From positions 1-64,000 of the forward strand of contig CAZIUI010000002.1 of NCBI GenBank assembly GCA_964542585.1: a stretch of DNA of 64,000 bases, given 5' to 3'. Made by a program: the position numbers and the translations under genes. Origin of the DNA: CAYYUA01 sp964542585. Its GTDB lineage: Bacteria; Bacteroidota; Bacteroidia; CAILMK01; CAYYUA01. Numbering within the stretch: the first letter of the stretch is position 1; every line of letters begins with the position of its first letter. Under the pieces are notes generated by a model that was not told the origin of the DNA, did no database searches, and saw nothing but the letters and a program-made list of their open reading frames with translations. Positions 41,087 to 50,960 of this stretch are shown here, one piece after another.

Positions 41087-41761
41087 ATGGCGGAAGAAAA
41101 CATTCCGGAAGGACAAAGTAACAGGCTTGAAGCTTTTATCCTTCAAAATCAAAAAATCTTATCAATTGGATTAAGTGCGGTATTGATTGTAATTGTAGGC
41201 TACCTTGGATTAACCCAGTGGTATATCCCACGCCAAAATGATAAAGCGCAAGAAAAGATTTACCAAGCCCAGCAATATTTTAAGCAGGACTCCTTAGACT
41301 TAGCCTTGAAGGGAGATGCAGCCAACCCCGGTTTCCGTGAAATCGCTGAAAACTATTCCTGGACTAAAACCGGTAACCTGGCTCATTACTACACAGGAAT
41401 TATTTTGCTTAAAAAGGGGGATTATTCCCAGGCGCTGGATTATTTAGGCAGTTTTGAAACAAATAGTGATATGCTAGAGCCTTTATCACTAGGAGCTATG
41501 GGGGATGCTTACAGTGAAAAGGCTAATTATAACAAAGCTGCGAATTATTACCTGAAGGCAGCAAACGCTAAAGATAATCCCTTCACATCGCCTATTTACT
41601 TAATGAAAGCTGGACTGGTCCTAGAGGAATCCCAGAAATACGAGAAGGCCCTTAGCACCTACAAAAAGCTTAAAAACAACTACCCTGAAAGCAATCAGGC
41701 CAGGAATATCCAAAAGTACATCTCACGGGTAGAAACTAAGCTATACGCTAAAAAATCCTGA
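41087..41761 (+). CDS. TPR-repeat membrane-anchored protein
   Basis: 224 aa. A single membrane span near residues 26-46 (ILSIGLSAVLIVIVGYLGLTQWY) is followed by tetratricopeptide-like repeats (about 95-215; GNLAHYYTGIILLKKGDYSQA, LGAMGDAYSEKANYNKAANY, PIYLMKAGLVLEESQKYEKA). The layout resembles YfgM-type proteins, with a TPR domain outside the cytoplasm. The partner is unknown. It is 7 bp upstream of ribH, so the two are probably cotranscribed, which is common for this pair in Bacteroidota. Confidence 0.82.
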   Translation: MAEENIPEGQSNRLEAFILQNQKILSIGLSAVLIVIVGYLGLTQWYIPRQNDKAQEKIYQAQQYFKQDSLDLALKGDAANPGFREIAENYSWTKTGNLAHYYTGIILLKKGDYSQALDYLGSFETNSDMLEPLSLGAMGDAYSEKANYNKAANYYLKAANAKDNPFTSPIYLMKAGLVLEESQKYEKALSTYKKLKNNYPESNQARNIQKYISRVETKLYAKKS

Positions 41762-41768
41762 TTTAACA

Positions 41769-42278
41769 ATGGCTTCAGAGGGGAAGACAGAAGGTAAATT
41801 GAGCCTTAGCAACGGAACCCTTCAACAATCAGTTGGTATCGTTACGGCCCGTTGGAATGAAGAGGTGACGGAAGCGCTTAGACTGGGTGCTTTGAACAAG
41901 CTCTACGAATTCCACATATTTTCGGAATCTATTCATGATCACTCAGTACCTGGTTCTTTTGAATTGCCTCTGGGTGCTCAATTTCTAGCCGAAAATACTC
42001 GTGTAAGCGGAATTGTGGCTATTGGATGTCTTATTCAAGGTGAGACTCCTCATTTTGATTACATCGCTCACGCTGTCACGCATCAACTAAGCCAGTTAAA
42101 CCTTTATTACCACCTTCCGATTAGCTTTGGAGTTTTGACGGTTAACAACCAATCACAAGCTAAAGCCCGTGCAGGAGGGCAAGCTGGTAACAAGGGAGCT
42201 GAAGCCACGGAAGCCATGTTAGAAATGATGGAGTTTCGTCAGTCATTCCGAATTAAGAAACAACAGCCCGGATTTTAG
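41769..42278 (+). CDS. ribH: 6,7-dimethyl-8-ribityllumazine synthase
   Basis: 169 aa. Lumazine synthase marks are VGIVTARWNEEVT, SVPGSFELPLGAQ, GCLIQGETPHFDYI (catalytic His) and SFGVLTVNNQSQAKARAGG with the conserved GNKGAEA. It condenses 5-amino-6-ribitylaminouracil with dihydroxybutanone phosphate, the penultimate step to riboflavin, as a large capsid-like oligomer. Its stop abuts that of the convergent gene at 42279. Confidence 0.95.
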   Translation: MASEGKTEGKLSLSNGTLQQSVGIVTARWNEEVTEALRLGALNKLYEFHIFSESIHDHSVPGSFELPLGAQFLAENTRVSGIVAIGCLIQGETPHFDYIAHAVTHQLSQLNLYYHLPISFGVLTVNNQSQAKARAGGQAGNKGAEATEAMLEMMEFRQSFRIKKQQPGF

Positions 42279-45200
42279 TTAAAAATCGAGCCCCAGAGAG
42301 AGGTAAAACTTACCCTTATTTTTAACCAGGTTATTCTCGACACCCCACGCATAATCCATTCTTACAAAATAGCCTAGTAAGTTAGTACGAATACCAAATC
42401 CATAGCCGGCTACAAACGGGTTACTTAAATTGATAATTGAAATTTCCAAAGGTCCCCTGTTTATAGTTTCTTCATTAAGCGCATTGTTTTTCTTAAATGG
42501 ATTAAGTCCAGTCCAGGCCGACCCGATATCGCCAAAAGCAATAAGTTGGAAATTTTTAAAGAATGGCGAAATGACCGGCTTGTTATTGAACATTCGGAAT
42601 AGCGGGATTCTTAATTCACTGTTAAATAAGCTGTAGGAATTACCATTGCGAATATTTTGGTCAAACCCCCGCATGTTGGTGGCAGGCGATTTATAAACGT
42701 AGTTTTGTTCATTAGAAACATCCACCTCATCGTTAAATTGGGGGAAGAGCCAATTATCGGTACCTCCCATAAAATATACGACTTTAGCTTGCCCAAAAGA
42801 TGAGGCAAAAGATAGCCTATTCGCAAGAATCATATCCCGGAAAATGGGTATGTAATTCCTGAAATCTCCGCCAATAACTCCAAAGGACGTCTTCTCATCG
42901 GCAAAACCTTTCAAATTAAAGGCCCGATAACCAGATGCGTAGAGCTTGAATCGGGTTCCACTTTTGGTATTCTTTCCAATATCAAGCGTGTTGTCAAATA
43001 CATATTCAAAATCAACGCCCAGCCAGTTTTGGGGATCATTAGGTTCCTCAAGGGTTCGCCTTTCAGAGGATAAGGTGATGTTGTTGTCGCGCCTAGCAAA
43101 TACATCTCCTTTAATAGAGGTCACTTCATTAAACGGCCATTTTAAGCTGTACCTGATCTCATATGAGGTTTCCTGAACCTGCCTTCGGTTACCTTGCTGT
43201 TTTTTCTCCCCGTGCCTGAAAAAAGTCCATTTTTTATCCAGGCGCTGCTTAAGATTTTGATAACGCATGAAATAATCAGCACCTTGTAAATTACCCAATA
43301 TTCGGAAGCCACCAGTTATCCGGTAGTCCTGAAAAAGATCACTGACCCCCATTTTGGTCATAGCATTTAAAACGGGGTTGTAGACAGATGACTCCGGATT
43401 TTCTTGATTATAGGGTAAATAACGAGTGTTGATAATGCTGTTATCAAGTTGGCTTTGCAGATAATTAGGCGTAAAGGACAGTTCGTAACTGCGTGCTCGC
43501 CCTAGCGAAGGCCTTTTACCAGTGTTGTTTTCTTTGGATTTTTGGTCTTTAATGGCCTTTGGCTTTTCGGCTTGCTTTTGCTGGTTATCAAATTCACTCT
43601 GGAAATAATAGTCGTTAATGTCGACTTTTTCAGTGGTGTCCTGTTCTCCTTTTGATGGTTTAACATCATTACTTGTACTAGCTTGCGGGCTATTACTGAA
43701 CTTGGCAGCAACTAAAGGGCTCTCAATACGCTTTCGGTTATGATCCCTCAAAACACTGCCGTATCCTGTCATAGTAAGGTTTGTTGCTTTAGCGGGTGCA
43801 CTATCCGGTAAAGGATAATGGGCCATGCGGTATTTACCATTGACCTTGTAAAATTCTGTAATGCGCTTTTTTCTATGGTCAATCTGGTAATCCCGAATAG
43901 ATCGCCTGCGGTTAGTAAGGGTGTAAGTGTAAGCCGTGTCTTTGTAATAGAAATTCGTATCCACAAACCGAAGCCCTGTATCCGCAAGGGCATAACGCGG
44001 GAAAACTAAATCCGATGAGTCTTTCTTACTGAACCGAAATGTGTCATTAGGAAATTGCGCTGAATCTTTGTAGCCAACTGTTATCTGAGAATACTGAAAT
44101 AAACTATCCAGACGAGTTGCGCTGCGGTTAGTAACACCATTACGCGTAGTCAGGTATGATAGATAGCTTGTATCGTATGCATTGGGCTTAAACTCATCGA
44201 TAAGGGGTGTGTAGGTCAGCCTCTGCAACTCATTTCCCTGTTCACGATATTTGTAGTAGAAGATGTCAAAGCTGGTATTAAAGCCTGTTAAAGCATTGCC
44301 GCGCCTTCTTCTTCGCCTTTTAATTGTATCATTGTACCTGTTTGAACTGAACACCAAAGCTTTACCATCAGGGGTGAATTGCGGATGCAAGTCATCAAAT
44401 GGATCACGCGTGATGGGACGCATGTTATTGGTCTGCCAATTAAACAGGTAAATATCCGACCTGCCATTGTCAATAGCAGACAAAGCTAAATAGTTGCCTC
44501 TCGGACCATAGTTCATGTCCGTGATCTTTTCCAACCGGAAGTTTTTTCGGCGGCTTTCGATTTCATCCTCGTCTACATTGTATTGCTTGAAGACAACAAT
44601 ATCCTTTTCGTTATCGACTATCATGAGTTGGGGACGCTGGGGATGCCATGCTATTAAAGGATAATTGTAATCCCGCTCAAGCACTTGCGCACGATAACCT
44701 TCCCGGTAAATTTTTTCACGATCACCGGTTTTAGTGTTATACAACCATACTTTTTTACGCCCCTGATTGTTCGTTACATAGGCTAATTGCTCTCCTTGAG
44801 GACCTAATTTGGCGGATGTAACCTTGCTTTTATGAAAAGCATCAGGCGTTTTAACAAGATTCGCTTGCGAGGGTGCTTTTTCTAAGGGCCGTTGGTTTTC
44901 CTCAAATTTTCTGCGATAATACCGGTACCATTCTTCATAGAGTTCATTGTAATCCTTCCCAAGCACGAAAGCGAAACCACTTTCTAAACTTTTGTTGACT
45001 TTGTTGAGGTAAAGGATATTAGAAATAGAGCTCTTTCCGTAAGAAGTGGCAATATACCGCCAGATTAATTGGCTTATAAATACTTTCTCCTCCTTATTCA
45101 GTTGTTGAAACTTGCTGTATTTACCTGAAAGTATACCATCCCGGAAATTTGATAAATCTTCTTGAGATAAGGGATTTCCAAGGTAATCAGCTAACCCCTG

Positions 45201-45791
45201 CAAGTACCAATCTGGTAAATTGAGTAATGTTGAGTTTTGCACACGATCCTGAATGCCTCCTCCATAAAGCATTTCATTAATCAGAACTCTTGCTATTGAC
45301 TCACGAATCGTATTAAGAAAATCGAAATGGTTGCCATTATAGTAAACAAAAGCATGGTTATCTACAATGGGTGTTACACCATTGGGATCATCTTTCTTGG
45401 CTGAATAGCCGATGTTGGTTTGTCTTAGGTCAGCATAAGAGTTGTAAACTATGAGCTTGAGCCGGCTTTTAGCACGGTAATCCAAGCGATCTTGAAGTTT
45501 TTTGAGGTATTGAGTAGCGTGACGCCCAGCAAATCGCGCAAGGTTTCTACCGCCAGTGTAAAAGTAAATATCAAACGCTTCTGCCTTGTAGAACCGCCAG
45601 TCAAACTCTTTATGCTGGACCCGATTCCTTCCAAACCTTATATCAGTCCCTTGTGCCTGAACACCATGAGATAACCATAAGCCAGCCATGGCTACAAAAA
45701 TTAGAATCCCTCCATATTTAGCGGCAGCGGCCCGGGTATTATTTGTATGTCTTTTCACAGCCTTTAATAACATTTCAGGTGCTTTCAGCAA
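42279..45791 (-). CDS. Giant outer-membrane protein: inactive protease-like domain, PD40 propeller and BamA/TamA-like barrel
   Basis: 1170 aa. A signal segment (about 27-47, ending VQAQG) is followed by a gluzincin-like domain (50-300). Its metal motif reads NEMLY (172-176) where HExxH is expected, and WYLQGLADYL (195-204) where a Glu ligand is expected. A TolB-like PD40 propeller follows (about 325-560; DGKALVFSSNRYND), then a Lys/Glu/Asn-rich linker (about 690-780). The C-terminal surface-antigen barrel contains ANRLSFASSFGQAKVVYFMG and ends with F. Bacteroidota relatives are usually annotated TolB-like or BamA/TamA-like. It starts 2 bp after the VWA-like gene. Confidence 0.82.
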   Translation of the reverse strand: MLKAPEMLLKAVKRHTNNTRAAAAKYGGILIFVAMAGLWLSHGVQAQGTDIRFGRNRVQHKEFDWRFYKAEAFDIYFYTGGRNLARFAGRHATQYLKKLQDRLDYRAKSRLKLIVYNSYADLRQTNIGYSAKKDDPNGVTPIVDNHAFVYYNGNHFDFLNTIRESIARVLINEMLYGGGIQDRVQNSTLLNLPDWYLQGLADYLGNPLSQEDLSNFRDGILSGKYSKFQQLNKEEKVFISQLIWRYIATSYGKSSISNILYLNKVNKSLESGFAFVLGKDYNELYEEWYRYYRRKFEENQRPLEKAPSQANLVKTPDAFHKSKVTSAKLGPQGEQLAYVTNNQGRKKVWLYNTKTGDREKIYREGYRAQVLERDYNYPLIAWHPQRPQLMIVDNEKDIVVFKQYNVDEDEIESRRKNFRLEKITDMNYGPRGNYLALSAIDNGRSDIYLFNWQTNNMRPITRDPFDDLHPQFTPDGKALVFSSNRYNDTIKRRRRRRGNALTGFNTSFDIFYYKYREQGNELQRLTYTPLIDEFKPNAYDTSYLSYLTTRNGVTNRSATRLDSLFQYSQITVGYKDSAQFPNDTFRFSKKDSSDLVFPRYALADTGLRFVDTNFYYKDTAYTYTLTNRRRSIRDYQIDHRKKRITEFYKVNGKYRMAHYPLPDSAPAKATNLTMTGYGSVLRDHNRKRIESPLVAAKFSNSPQASTSNDVKPSKGEQDTTEKVDINDYYFQSEFDNQQKQAEKPKAIKDQKSKENNTGKRPSLGRARSYELSFTPNYLQSQLDNSIINTRYLPYNQENPESSVYNPVLNAMTKMGVSDLFQDYRITGGFRILGNLQGADYFMRYQNLKQRLDKKWTFFRHGEKKQQGNRRQVQETSYEIRYSLKWPFNEVTSIKGDVFARRDNNITLSSERRTLEEPNDPQNWLGVDFEYVFDNTLDIGKNTKSGTRFKLYASGYRAFNLKGFADEKTSFGVIGGDFRNYIPIFRDMILANRLSFASSFGQAKVVYFMGGTDNWLFPQFNDEVDVSNEQNYVYKSPATNMRGFDQNIRNGNSYSLFNSELRIPLFRMFNNKPVISPFFKNFQLIAFGDIGSAWTGLNPFKKNNALNEETINRGPLEISIINLSNPFVAGYGFGIRTNLLGYFVRMDYAWGVENNLVKNKGKFYLSLGLDF

Positions 45792-45793
45792 TC

Positions 45794-47896
45794 CTAATAT
45801 CCGCCGTAATATTTCCTAAAGAACCATTCCCCTCCTAATAATAGCACTAAAGCCCAAAACAACATTTGCGCGTGTATTAATTCCTTTAGTTCGTATTCCC
45901 GCTTTGAGGTTCGTTTCAATTGTCCCGACTTTTCTAGCTTATCAGGCAAATTATTTATTTCCCGTGCATAAACAAGCTTACCATTGTTTTCGCTTGCCAG
46001 GTTTTTTAACAATGCATGATTTGCAACAGTAGTTAGGTGTTCCTTATTAACAGGTTTAACTACAAAAGAACCCGATCTTCTAAAAGTCTCATCACCATAA
46101 GAAGCTTCAGCTGTAAAGTCATATTTACCAACAGGTAGATAACCAACTTCAACTTGATACCCGTCTTTAGATGAGGTAAAATCAAAATCATAAGTATCCC
46201 CTTTTTGGTTACTAATAGCAATACTTATCGTTGCATCTCTCACAGGTTCATAACTCTCATTGTAAAATTCAGCTTGAAAACGAATCCGTTCATTTTCTAA
46301 GTATTGATTCTGCTTATTCACTAACCGGAATCGCCTTTTTTGCGCATCTACCGCTAAGTACTGAACCGATTTTGCGAGGAAATTTGGGATTGCCTCATGC
46401 TGATCTAAAACCCGGTATTCATTTAAATACCATCGCCATAAACCAGTGGCCGTAAAAATCCCAACTTTATGATTGGGCTTTGTAAGGAAAGTGAACAAGG
46501 GCTTTTGGCTAATAACCTCTCCAATTTTTTGCTGGAGCAAAGTATTACTGGGAGCATTTAAACGGTAAGATGCAAGTGGTGAATTTACCGGGGGAAGTTG
46601 CGGTAAGAGCTTTTTCAAGGACTTGCTGATACTGAAGGCATTGAATCCTTCTTTCAAATCTGCCTGTACCTGATTGGCATTGCTGCTTTTGCGCTCAATG
46701 GCAAAACCTAGGTTGAGTTGGTTTAAAGCCGAGAAAGCCGTTTTATTGCCCAATATATAAAGGGTCGGTATGGCTTTTTTATTCGCTCGCCTTAGCAATT
46801 CACGACCATTTCCACCTGAGGCAGGAAGCTGGTGAAAAACAAAAACATCATACCCTTCCATTTCTTCGTTGGCCTTTTGCCATTGATCCAAAGTAAAGGT
46901 ACTAACAGTGTACCGCTTACGGCTTTTCAGTGCCTGCTTGATAACTCCAACATCAGGATGGGGATGTTGGGCAATAACAGCAACTTTCCTTTTGCTTTTT
47001 AAGGCTTCTATATAAAAAGAACGGGTATTATTGGCCTGGCTAACTTCTCCATCCTCAGTTTCAAGTATTGCTTTAAACGATTTTAATCCGGGTTCTTCAA
47101 TCCTGAAAAAAGCCTTTATAGTGGTATCCAGATCATCGGAACCCGACCTTATACTTTGCTGAAAAACCTGTTTTCCTGCTTTTTTTATCGTAAGATCTGT
47201 CGATTTACCCTTGAAGGATTCTGCCTGGACCTGAATTTCCACCGGAAATTTACTTCCAGCGTATACAATATCGTTGTGTTGAATCCTACGGATAAGCCAA
47301 TCTTTTGGGGGAATCGTGTCACCCATAGCAATTGTATAAATGGGCGATTGCAGTTTACGAGCAACACTCATAGGTGGTTGCCCTTGATTGTATATACCAT
47401 CGCTGGCAAGGATAATAGCACCAAGGTTTCGATTGTAATAATCATCATAAATTTTTTCCAGCGGCTTGGACAGATTGGATGCCCTTGCCTCATAGGTTAG
47501 CTCTTTCTCATTGGACACTTGGCTTCCATAGGCGTAGGTTTTAACTTGATAGGAATTTTCAAGGCGGGAGACAAGTCTTTTCATGGCTTTTGTAAAAGTG
47601 TCCCGGTAATAAGTAGAATCCCTATTGAGAAGTATTGATGCGGAATTATCCATTGCAACGGCAACTACTGGCTCTTGGACCTCTTTGTAGTAGGATTTGA
47701 TAAAAGGTGATAGTAGCAGAAAAGCTATTAAGCTGACGGACAAGAACCGGAAAGTGGCTAATAGCCAATTGGGAAATGACCAGAAGCGGTTCCGCTCTCC
47801 AAAATACCGATTGTAATACATTAAAAAGGCGTAAACTGCGCCAGCCAACAGGCAAAAAGCAATAAAATAAACGGGGTAAGCAAACTGTAGAGACAT
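45794..47896 (-). CDS. VWA-like membrane protein
   Basis: 700 aa. Two N-terminal spans (about 7-25 and 42-65) precede a von Willebrand A-like domain (about 70-195; VAVAMDNSASIL with D and S.S of a MIDAS, and AIILASDGIYN). Beta-rich domains follow (about 205-300 and 530-620), with a Rossmann-like segment between (KVAVIAQHPHPDVGVI, about 305-400) and a final span near the C-terminus (HAQMLFWALVLLLGGEWFF). Most of it should face the periplasm. It is transcribed with the giant barrel protein gene only 2 bp downstream, suggesting joint action at the envelope. The exact role is unknown. Confidence 0.75.
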   Translation of the reverse strand: MSLQFAYPVYFIAFCLLAGAVYAFLMYYNRYFGERNRFWSFPNWLLATFRFLSVSLIAFLLLSPFIKSYYKEVQEPVVAVAMDNSASILLNRDSTYYRDTFTKAMKRLVSRLENSYQVKTYAYGSQVSNEKELTYEARASNLSKPLEKIYDDYYNRNLGAIILASDGIYNQGQPPMSVARKLQSPIYTIAMGDTIPPKDWLIRRIQHNDIVYAGSKFPVEIQVQAESFKGKSTDLTIKKAGKQVFQQSIRSGSDDLDTTIKAFFRIEEPGLKSFKAILETEDGEVSQANNTRSFYIEALKSKRKVAVIAQHPHPDVGVIKQALKSRKRYTVSTFTLDQWQKANEEMEGYDVFVFHQLPASGGNGRELLRRANKKAIPTLYILGNKTAFSALNQLNLGFAIERKSSNANQVQADLKEGFNAFSISKSLKKLLPQLPPVNSPLASYRLNAPSNTLLQQKIGEVISQKPLFTFLTKPNHKVGIFTATGLWRWYLNEYRVLDQHEAIPNFLAKSVQYLAVDAQKRRFRLVNKQNQYLENERIRFQAEFYNESYEPVRDATISIAISNQKGDTYDFDFTSSKDGYQVEVGYLPVGKYDFTAEASYGDETFRRSGSFVVKPVNKEHLTTVANHALLKNLASENNGKLVYAREINNLPDKLEKSGQLKRTSKREYELKELIHAQMLFWALVLLLGGEWFFRKYYGGY

Positions 47897-48081
47897 GCTA
47901 AGGTTTCTAACTCATTATTGAATCGTTTGCACTCTAGGGTTTCGTACCTTCGTCAATAAACTTTCAAAAATAGCAATAATGGTTCCATCCTATGGTTTGG
48001 CAATCAATCGCCATTAGGAAAATTAAACATCTTGGTGTAATTAAATTATTAATCGATTGCTTTGTAACATAAGGGGTAAAT

Positions 48082-48636
48082 ATGCCAGTACATCCGGTAG
48101 ACATCATTGTCCTTTTAGCTAGCGTTTTTTTTGTTGTGAAGGGTTATCAAAAAGGACTTATCGTTGAGGTGATCACCCTTATTGCTTTGCTACTTGGAAT
48201 TATAGCCGCAATGCAATTAGCTGGGCGGGTCACTGATTTGCTAGCTGATACCTTCAGCCATGCTGAGTGGGTTTTTTATGCCGGATACCTTTTAAGCTTT
48301 TTGGTTGTTTTTATTGGCGTTCAATTAATAGGCTCAGCATTAGAAAAGGTTTTAAAAGCCACACGTTTAAATTTTATAAATCGCATCCTTGGAGGTCTAG
48401 GAGGGCTATTCAAAATCCTATTCCTGGTTAGTTTAATTTTTTGGTTATTAGAACAGGCTGACGGCCTGGATGCTTCCTTTAAATCGGAAGTATTTAGTTA
48501 CAAGTACGCTGCTCCTATAGCTCCTTGGCTAATCAATCAAGTCACCGCTTATTTTCCAATTTTAAAAGACTTAATAGCCGAAGCCGAAGCGTTTTTTAAA
48601 AACCTGAACCAGGAAATCCAAAATTCAAAGCCTTAA
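48082..48636 (+). CDS. cvpA: CvpA family membrane protein
   Basis: 184 aa with about four membrane spans. VDIIVLLASVFFVVKGYQKGLIVEVITL and FINRILGGLGGLFKILFLVSLIF match the CvpA/YitV family (colicin V production in E. coli, envelope function elsewhere). Its precise role here is unknown. It lies 28 bp before the amidotransferase gene on the same strand. Confidence 0.88.
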   Translation: MPVHPVDIIVLLASVFFVVKGYQKGLIVEVITLIALLLGIIAAMQLAGRVTDLLADTFSHAEWVFYAGYLLSFLVVFIGVQLIGSALEKVLKATRLNFINRILGGLGGLFKILFLVSLIFWLLEQADGLDASFKSEVFSYKYAAPIAPWLINQVTAYFPILKDLIAEAEAFFKNLNQEIQNSKP

Positions 48637-48664
48637 GTGAGGCGCTGGCGAGGTTTGTAACCAC

Positions 48665-49252
48665 ATGATTTACCTTATAGATAATTACGATTCCTTCACT
48701 TTTAACTTATTGGACTATTGTCAGCAATTTTATTCAGACATAAGGCTATTGCGCAATGATACCTTAACCATAAAGGATCTTGAAGTTAACGATCCTGAAG
48801 GTTTTATATTTTCACCTGGACCAGGCAGGCCGGAAGAGCATCCATTAATGTTCGAAATTCTTGAACGATGGCATGGCCAGAAACCCATCCTTGGAATTTG
48901 CCTGGGGTTTCAGGCTATAGCTTCTTTTTATGGCGCCACCGTAGAGAAAGCTCAAGTGCCCGTTCATGGCAAGCTTTCCGTTATTGAACACTATGGCCAT
49001 GACGCATTTGCCACCCTTCCGGATTCCTTTTCAGTGACCCGTTACCATTCTCTTGTAATAACTGATACAGGGCAAATGAAAAACGTTTCAATAATAGCTA
49101 AAACCCTCAATGAAGAATTACCAATGGCGTTGGCTCATTATCAATATCCCATTTGGGGGTTTCAGTATCATCCAGAAGCGATTTTAACAGAGCATGGCCT
49201 TACCGTGATTTACAATTGGCTTTCAAACAATTTTTTGAATGTGAAGTATTAA
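48665..49252 (+). CDS. pabA: Class I glutamine amidotransferase, anthranilate / aminodeoxychorismate synthase component II
   Basis: 195 aa TrpG/PabA-type glutaminase. The N-terminal IDNYDSFTFNLLDY, FSPGPGRPEEHP, the nucleophile Cys in ILGICLGFQAI (C79) and the HPE pair in FQYHPEAIL complete the catalytic triad. It supplies ammonia from glutamine to chorismate-using synthases. No trpE or pabB is adjacent, so folate versus tryptophan use is undecided. Isolation from a trp operon favours PabA or a shared subunit. Confidence 0.85.
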   Translation: MIYLIDNYDSFTFNLLDYCQQFYSDIRLLRNDTLTIKDLEVNDPEGFIFSPGPGRPEEHPLMFEILERWHGQKPILGICLGFQAIASFYGATVEKAQVPVHGKLSVIEHYGHDAFATLPDSFSVTRYHSLVITDTGQMKNVSIIAKTLNEELPMALAHYQYPIWGFQYHPEAILTEHGLTVIYNWLSNNFLNVKY

Positions 49253-49458
49253 TAATAAGGCTTAAGCCTGAGCTTTAATTGGTTACTGATAGAGGCGAAT
49301 TGTTCTTGTTTACAATCGTTTTACCTGGGTATGGAACTAATAGCTTGCGATTATGTGTGCAAGCCTTTGAAAAGAAATTGTAGGTACCCCATCCTTGACT
49401 TTGTATATTTGCTTGTGGGGCATATACCGAATAAATTTAATGCTAATTTTAGCCTAAC

Positions 49459-50241
49459 ATGAAGCTTAGAACAAAAAAGGAGAACGGGTTCGAGTTCGTA
49501 GAAGAGGGGGAGGGCCCTGTGCTCATGCTATTACACGGGCTATTTGGGGCTTTAAGTAATTGGCAGGAGGTTTTGCGGTTTTTTTCTACCCGTTACAAAG
49601 TAGTGATACCGCTTATGCCCATTTACGAAATGCCCTTAAAAAATACCAATGTCGGAGGATTAACAGATTACATTCATGAGTTCATTAAATACAAGCAGTA
49701 CCAGCATGTTACTTTATTAGGCAATTCATTGGGAGGTCATGTAGGTCTTACCTATACACTAGAGCATCCTGAAAAAGTTAGCGCCATGGTATTAACAGGT
49801 AGCTCTGGCCTCTACGAAAATTCCATGGGCGGAAGCTTCCCCCAACGTAACAACTATGATTTCATACGATCGAAAGTTGAATATACGTTTTACCACCCAG
49901 AAACTGCAACAAAAGCCTTGGTAGATGAAGTCTATGAAACAGTGAATAATCGAAGCAAAGGAATGCGGATCATTGCTATGGCCAAATCCTCCATCCGTCA
50001 CAACCTAAAAACTGAGATGCAGCAGATAAAAATACCCGTCTGCCTTATCTGGGGAGCAAACGATAATATTACCCCCTTTTACGTGGCTGAAGAATTCCAC
50101 AAATTGATTCCTAATTCAGAACTCCACTTTATAAATGAATGCGGTCACGCTCCAATGATGGAGAAACCGGAAGCTTTTAACCGAGTCCTTCAACCTTTTC
50201 TGGAAAAGGTTGTCCCTCGACCAAATCTCCAGAATGCATGA
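49459..50241 (+). CDS. Alpha/beta hydrolase
   Basis: 260 aa. The fold and triad are clear: LLHGLFGALSNW (oxyanion region), the nucleophile Ser in LLGNSLGGHVG (S90), Asp in IWGANDNITP and His in CGHAPMMEKPE. The substrate is unknown; the family covers esterases, C-C hydrolases and haloperoxidase-like enzymes. It overlaps the CBS-domain gene by 4 bp, so it belongs to the transcript that leads to nadK. The preceding 206-bp gap shows no consensus promoter. Confidence 0.88.
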   Translation: MKLRTKKENGFEFVEEGEGPVLMLLHGLFGALSNWQEVLRFFSTRYKVVIPLMPIYEMPLKNTNVGGLTDYIHEFIKYKQYQHVTLLGNSLGGHVGLTYTLEHPEKVSAMVLTGSSGLYENSMGGSFPQRNNYDFIRSKVEYTFYHPETATKALVDEVYETVNNRSKGMRIIAMAKSSIRHNLKTEMQQIKIPVCLIWGANDNITPFYVAEEFHKLIPNSELHFINECGHAPMMEKPEAFNRVLQPFLEKVVPRPNLQNA

Positions 50242-50903
50242 TAGCACAAAATCTTATTAATGCTGACATTCCCTGTTTAAATTCAAGTCAGCTAATAGCC
50301 GATGCCAGAAAAATATTTCTCGAGAGCTGCATTTGCGAGGTTCCTATTGTAGATAAGGAAACCTTACAAGGCTTGCTGCCCCTGGACCTTCTACGAATGA
50401 ACGATTATCTGGATACACCCATTCAAGCTTTTAAGCATGAGTTCAAGCCAGCTCAGGTATCGGTAGATATGCACCTGATGAACATTTTTAAACAAACTGC
50501 AGAGCTTGAGCTAAGCGTTATTCCAGTGGTCGATTTAAATAATGCCTATCAAGGGGCATTTACAGTCAATGACTTAATGAATCACTTTGCTGGCTTGTAT
50601 TCCTTCAGGGAAATAGGCGGTATTTTTACGCTCCAGGTACCTTACAAGAATTATGACCATTCCGAAATAAGCCGGATCGTGGAGATTAACAATACTAAAA
50701 TACTAAGTTTTTACACCGAGTTAAACCAAGAGGGTTCCATCGCTTTCATTACCATTAAAGTCAATACTATGGACCTCAAGCCATTGGAAGCAACTTTTGA
50801 ACGCTACAATTACGATATTCATGTCCATTATAATTCAATATACCAGGAAGATGTAGACGTAAAACAACGGTATGAGCTATTAATGCGTTACCTTGACCTT
50901 TGA
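50238..50903 (+). CDS. CBS-domain protein
   Basis: 221 aa. Two CBS motifs occupy about residues 10-60 and 75-120 (EVPIVDKETLQGLLPLDLLRM, SVIPVVDLNNAYQGAFTVNDLM). The C-terminal half (130-221) resembles an ACT-like regulatory fold. CBS pairs bind adenine nucleotides, so a sensing role is likely. It overlaps the hydrolase gene (ATGA) and precedes nadK by 57 bp; this trio is commonly found together in Bacteroidota. Confidence 0.87.
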   Translation: MIAQNLINADIPCLNSSQLIADARKIFLESCICEVPIVDKETLQGLLPLDLLRMNDYLDTPIQAFKHEFKPAQVSVDMHLMNIFKQTAELELSVIPVVDLNNAYQGAFTVNDLMNHFAGLYSFREIGGIFTLQVPYKNYDHSEISRIVEINNTKILSFYTELNQEGSIAFITIKVNTMDLKPLEATFERYNYDIHVHYNSIYQEDVDVKQRYELLMRYLDL

Positions 50904-50960
50904 AACTGCCCGTAACCCCTATACCAGAGGCCTGAGACTGCCTTTTGCAAACCCTCCTTT

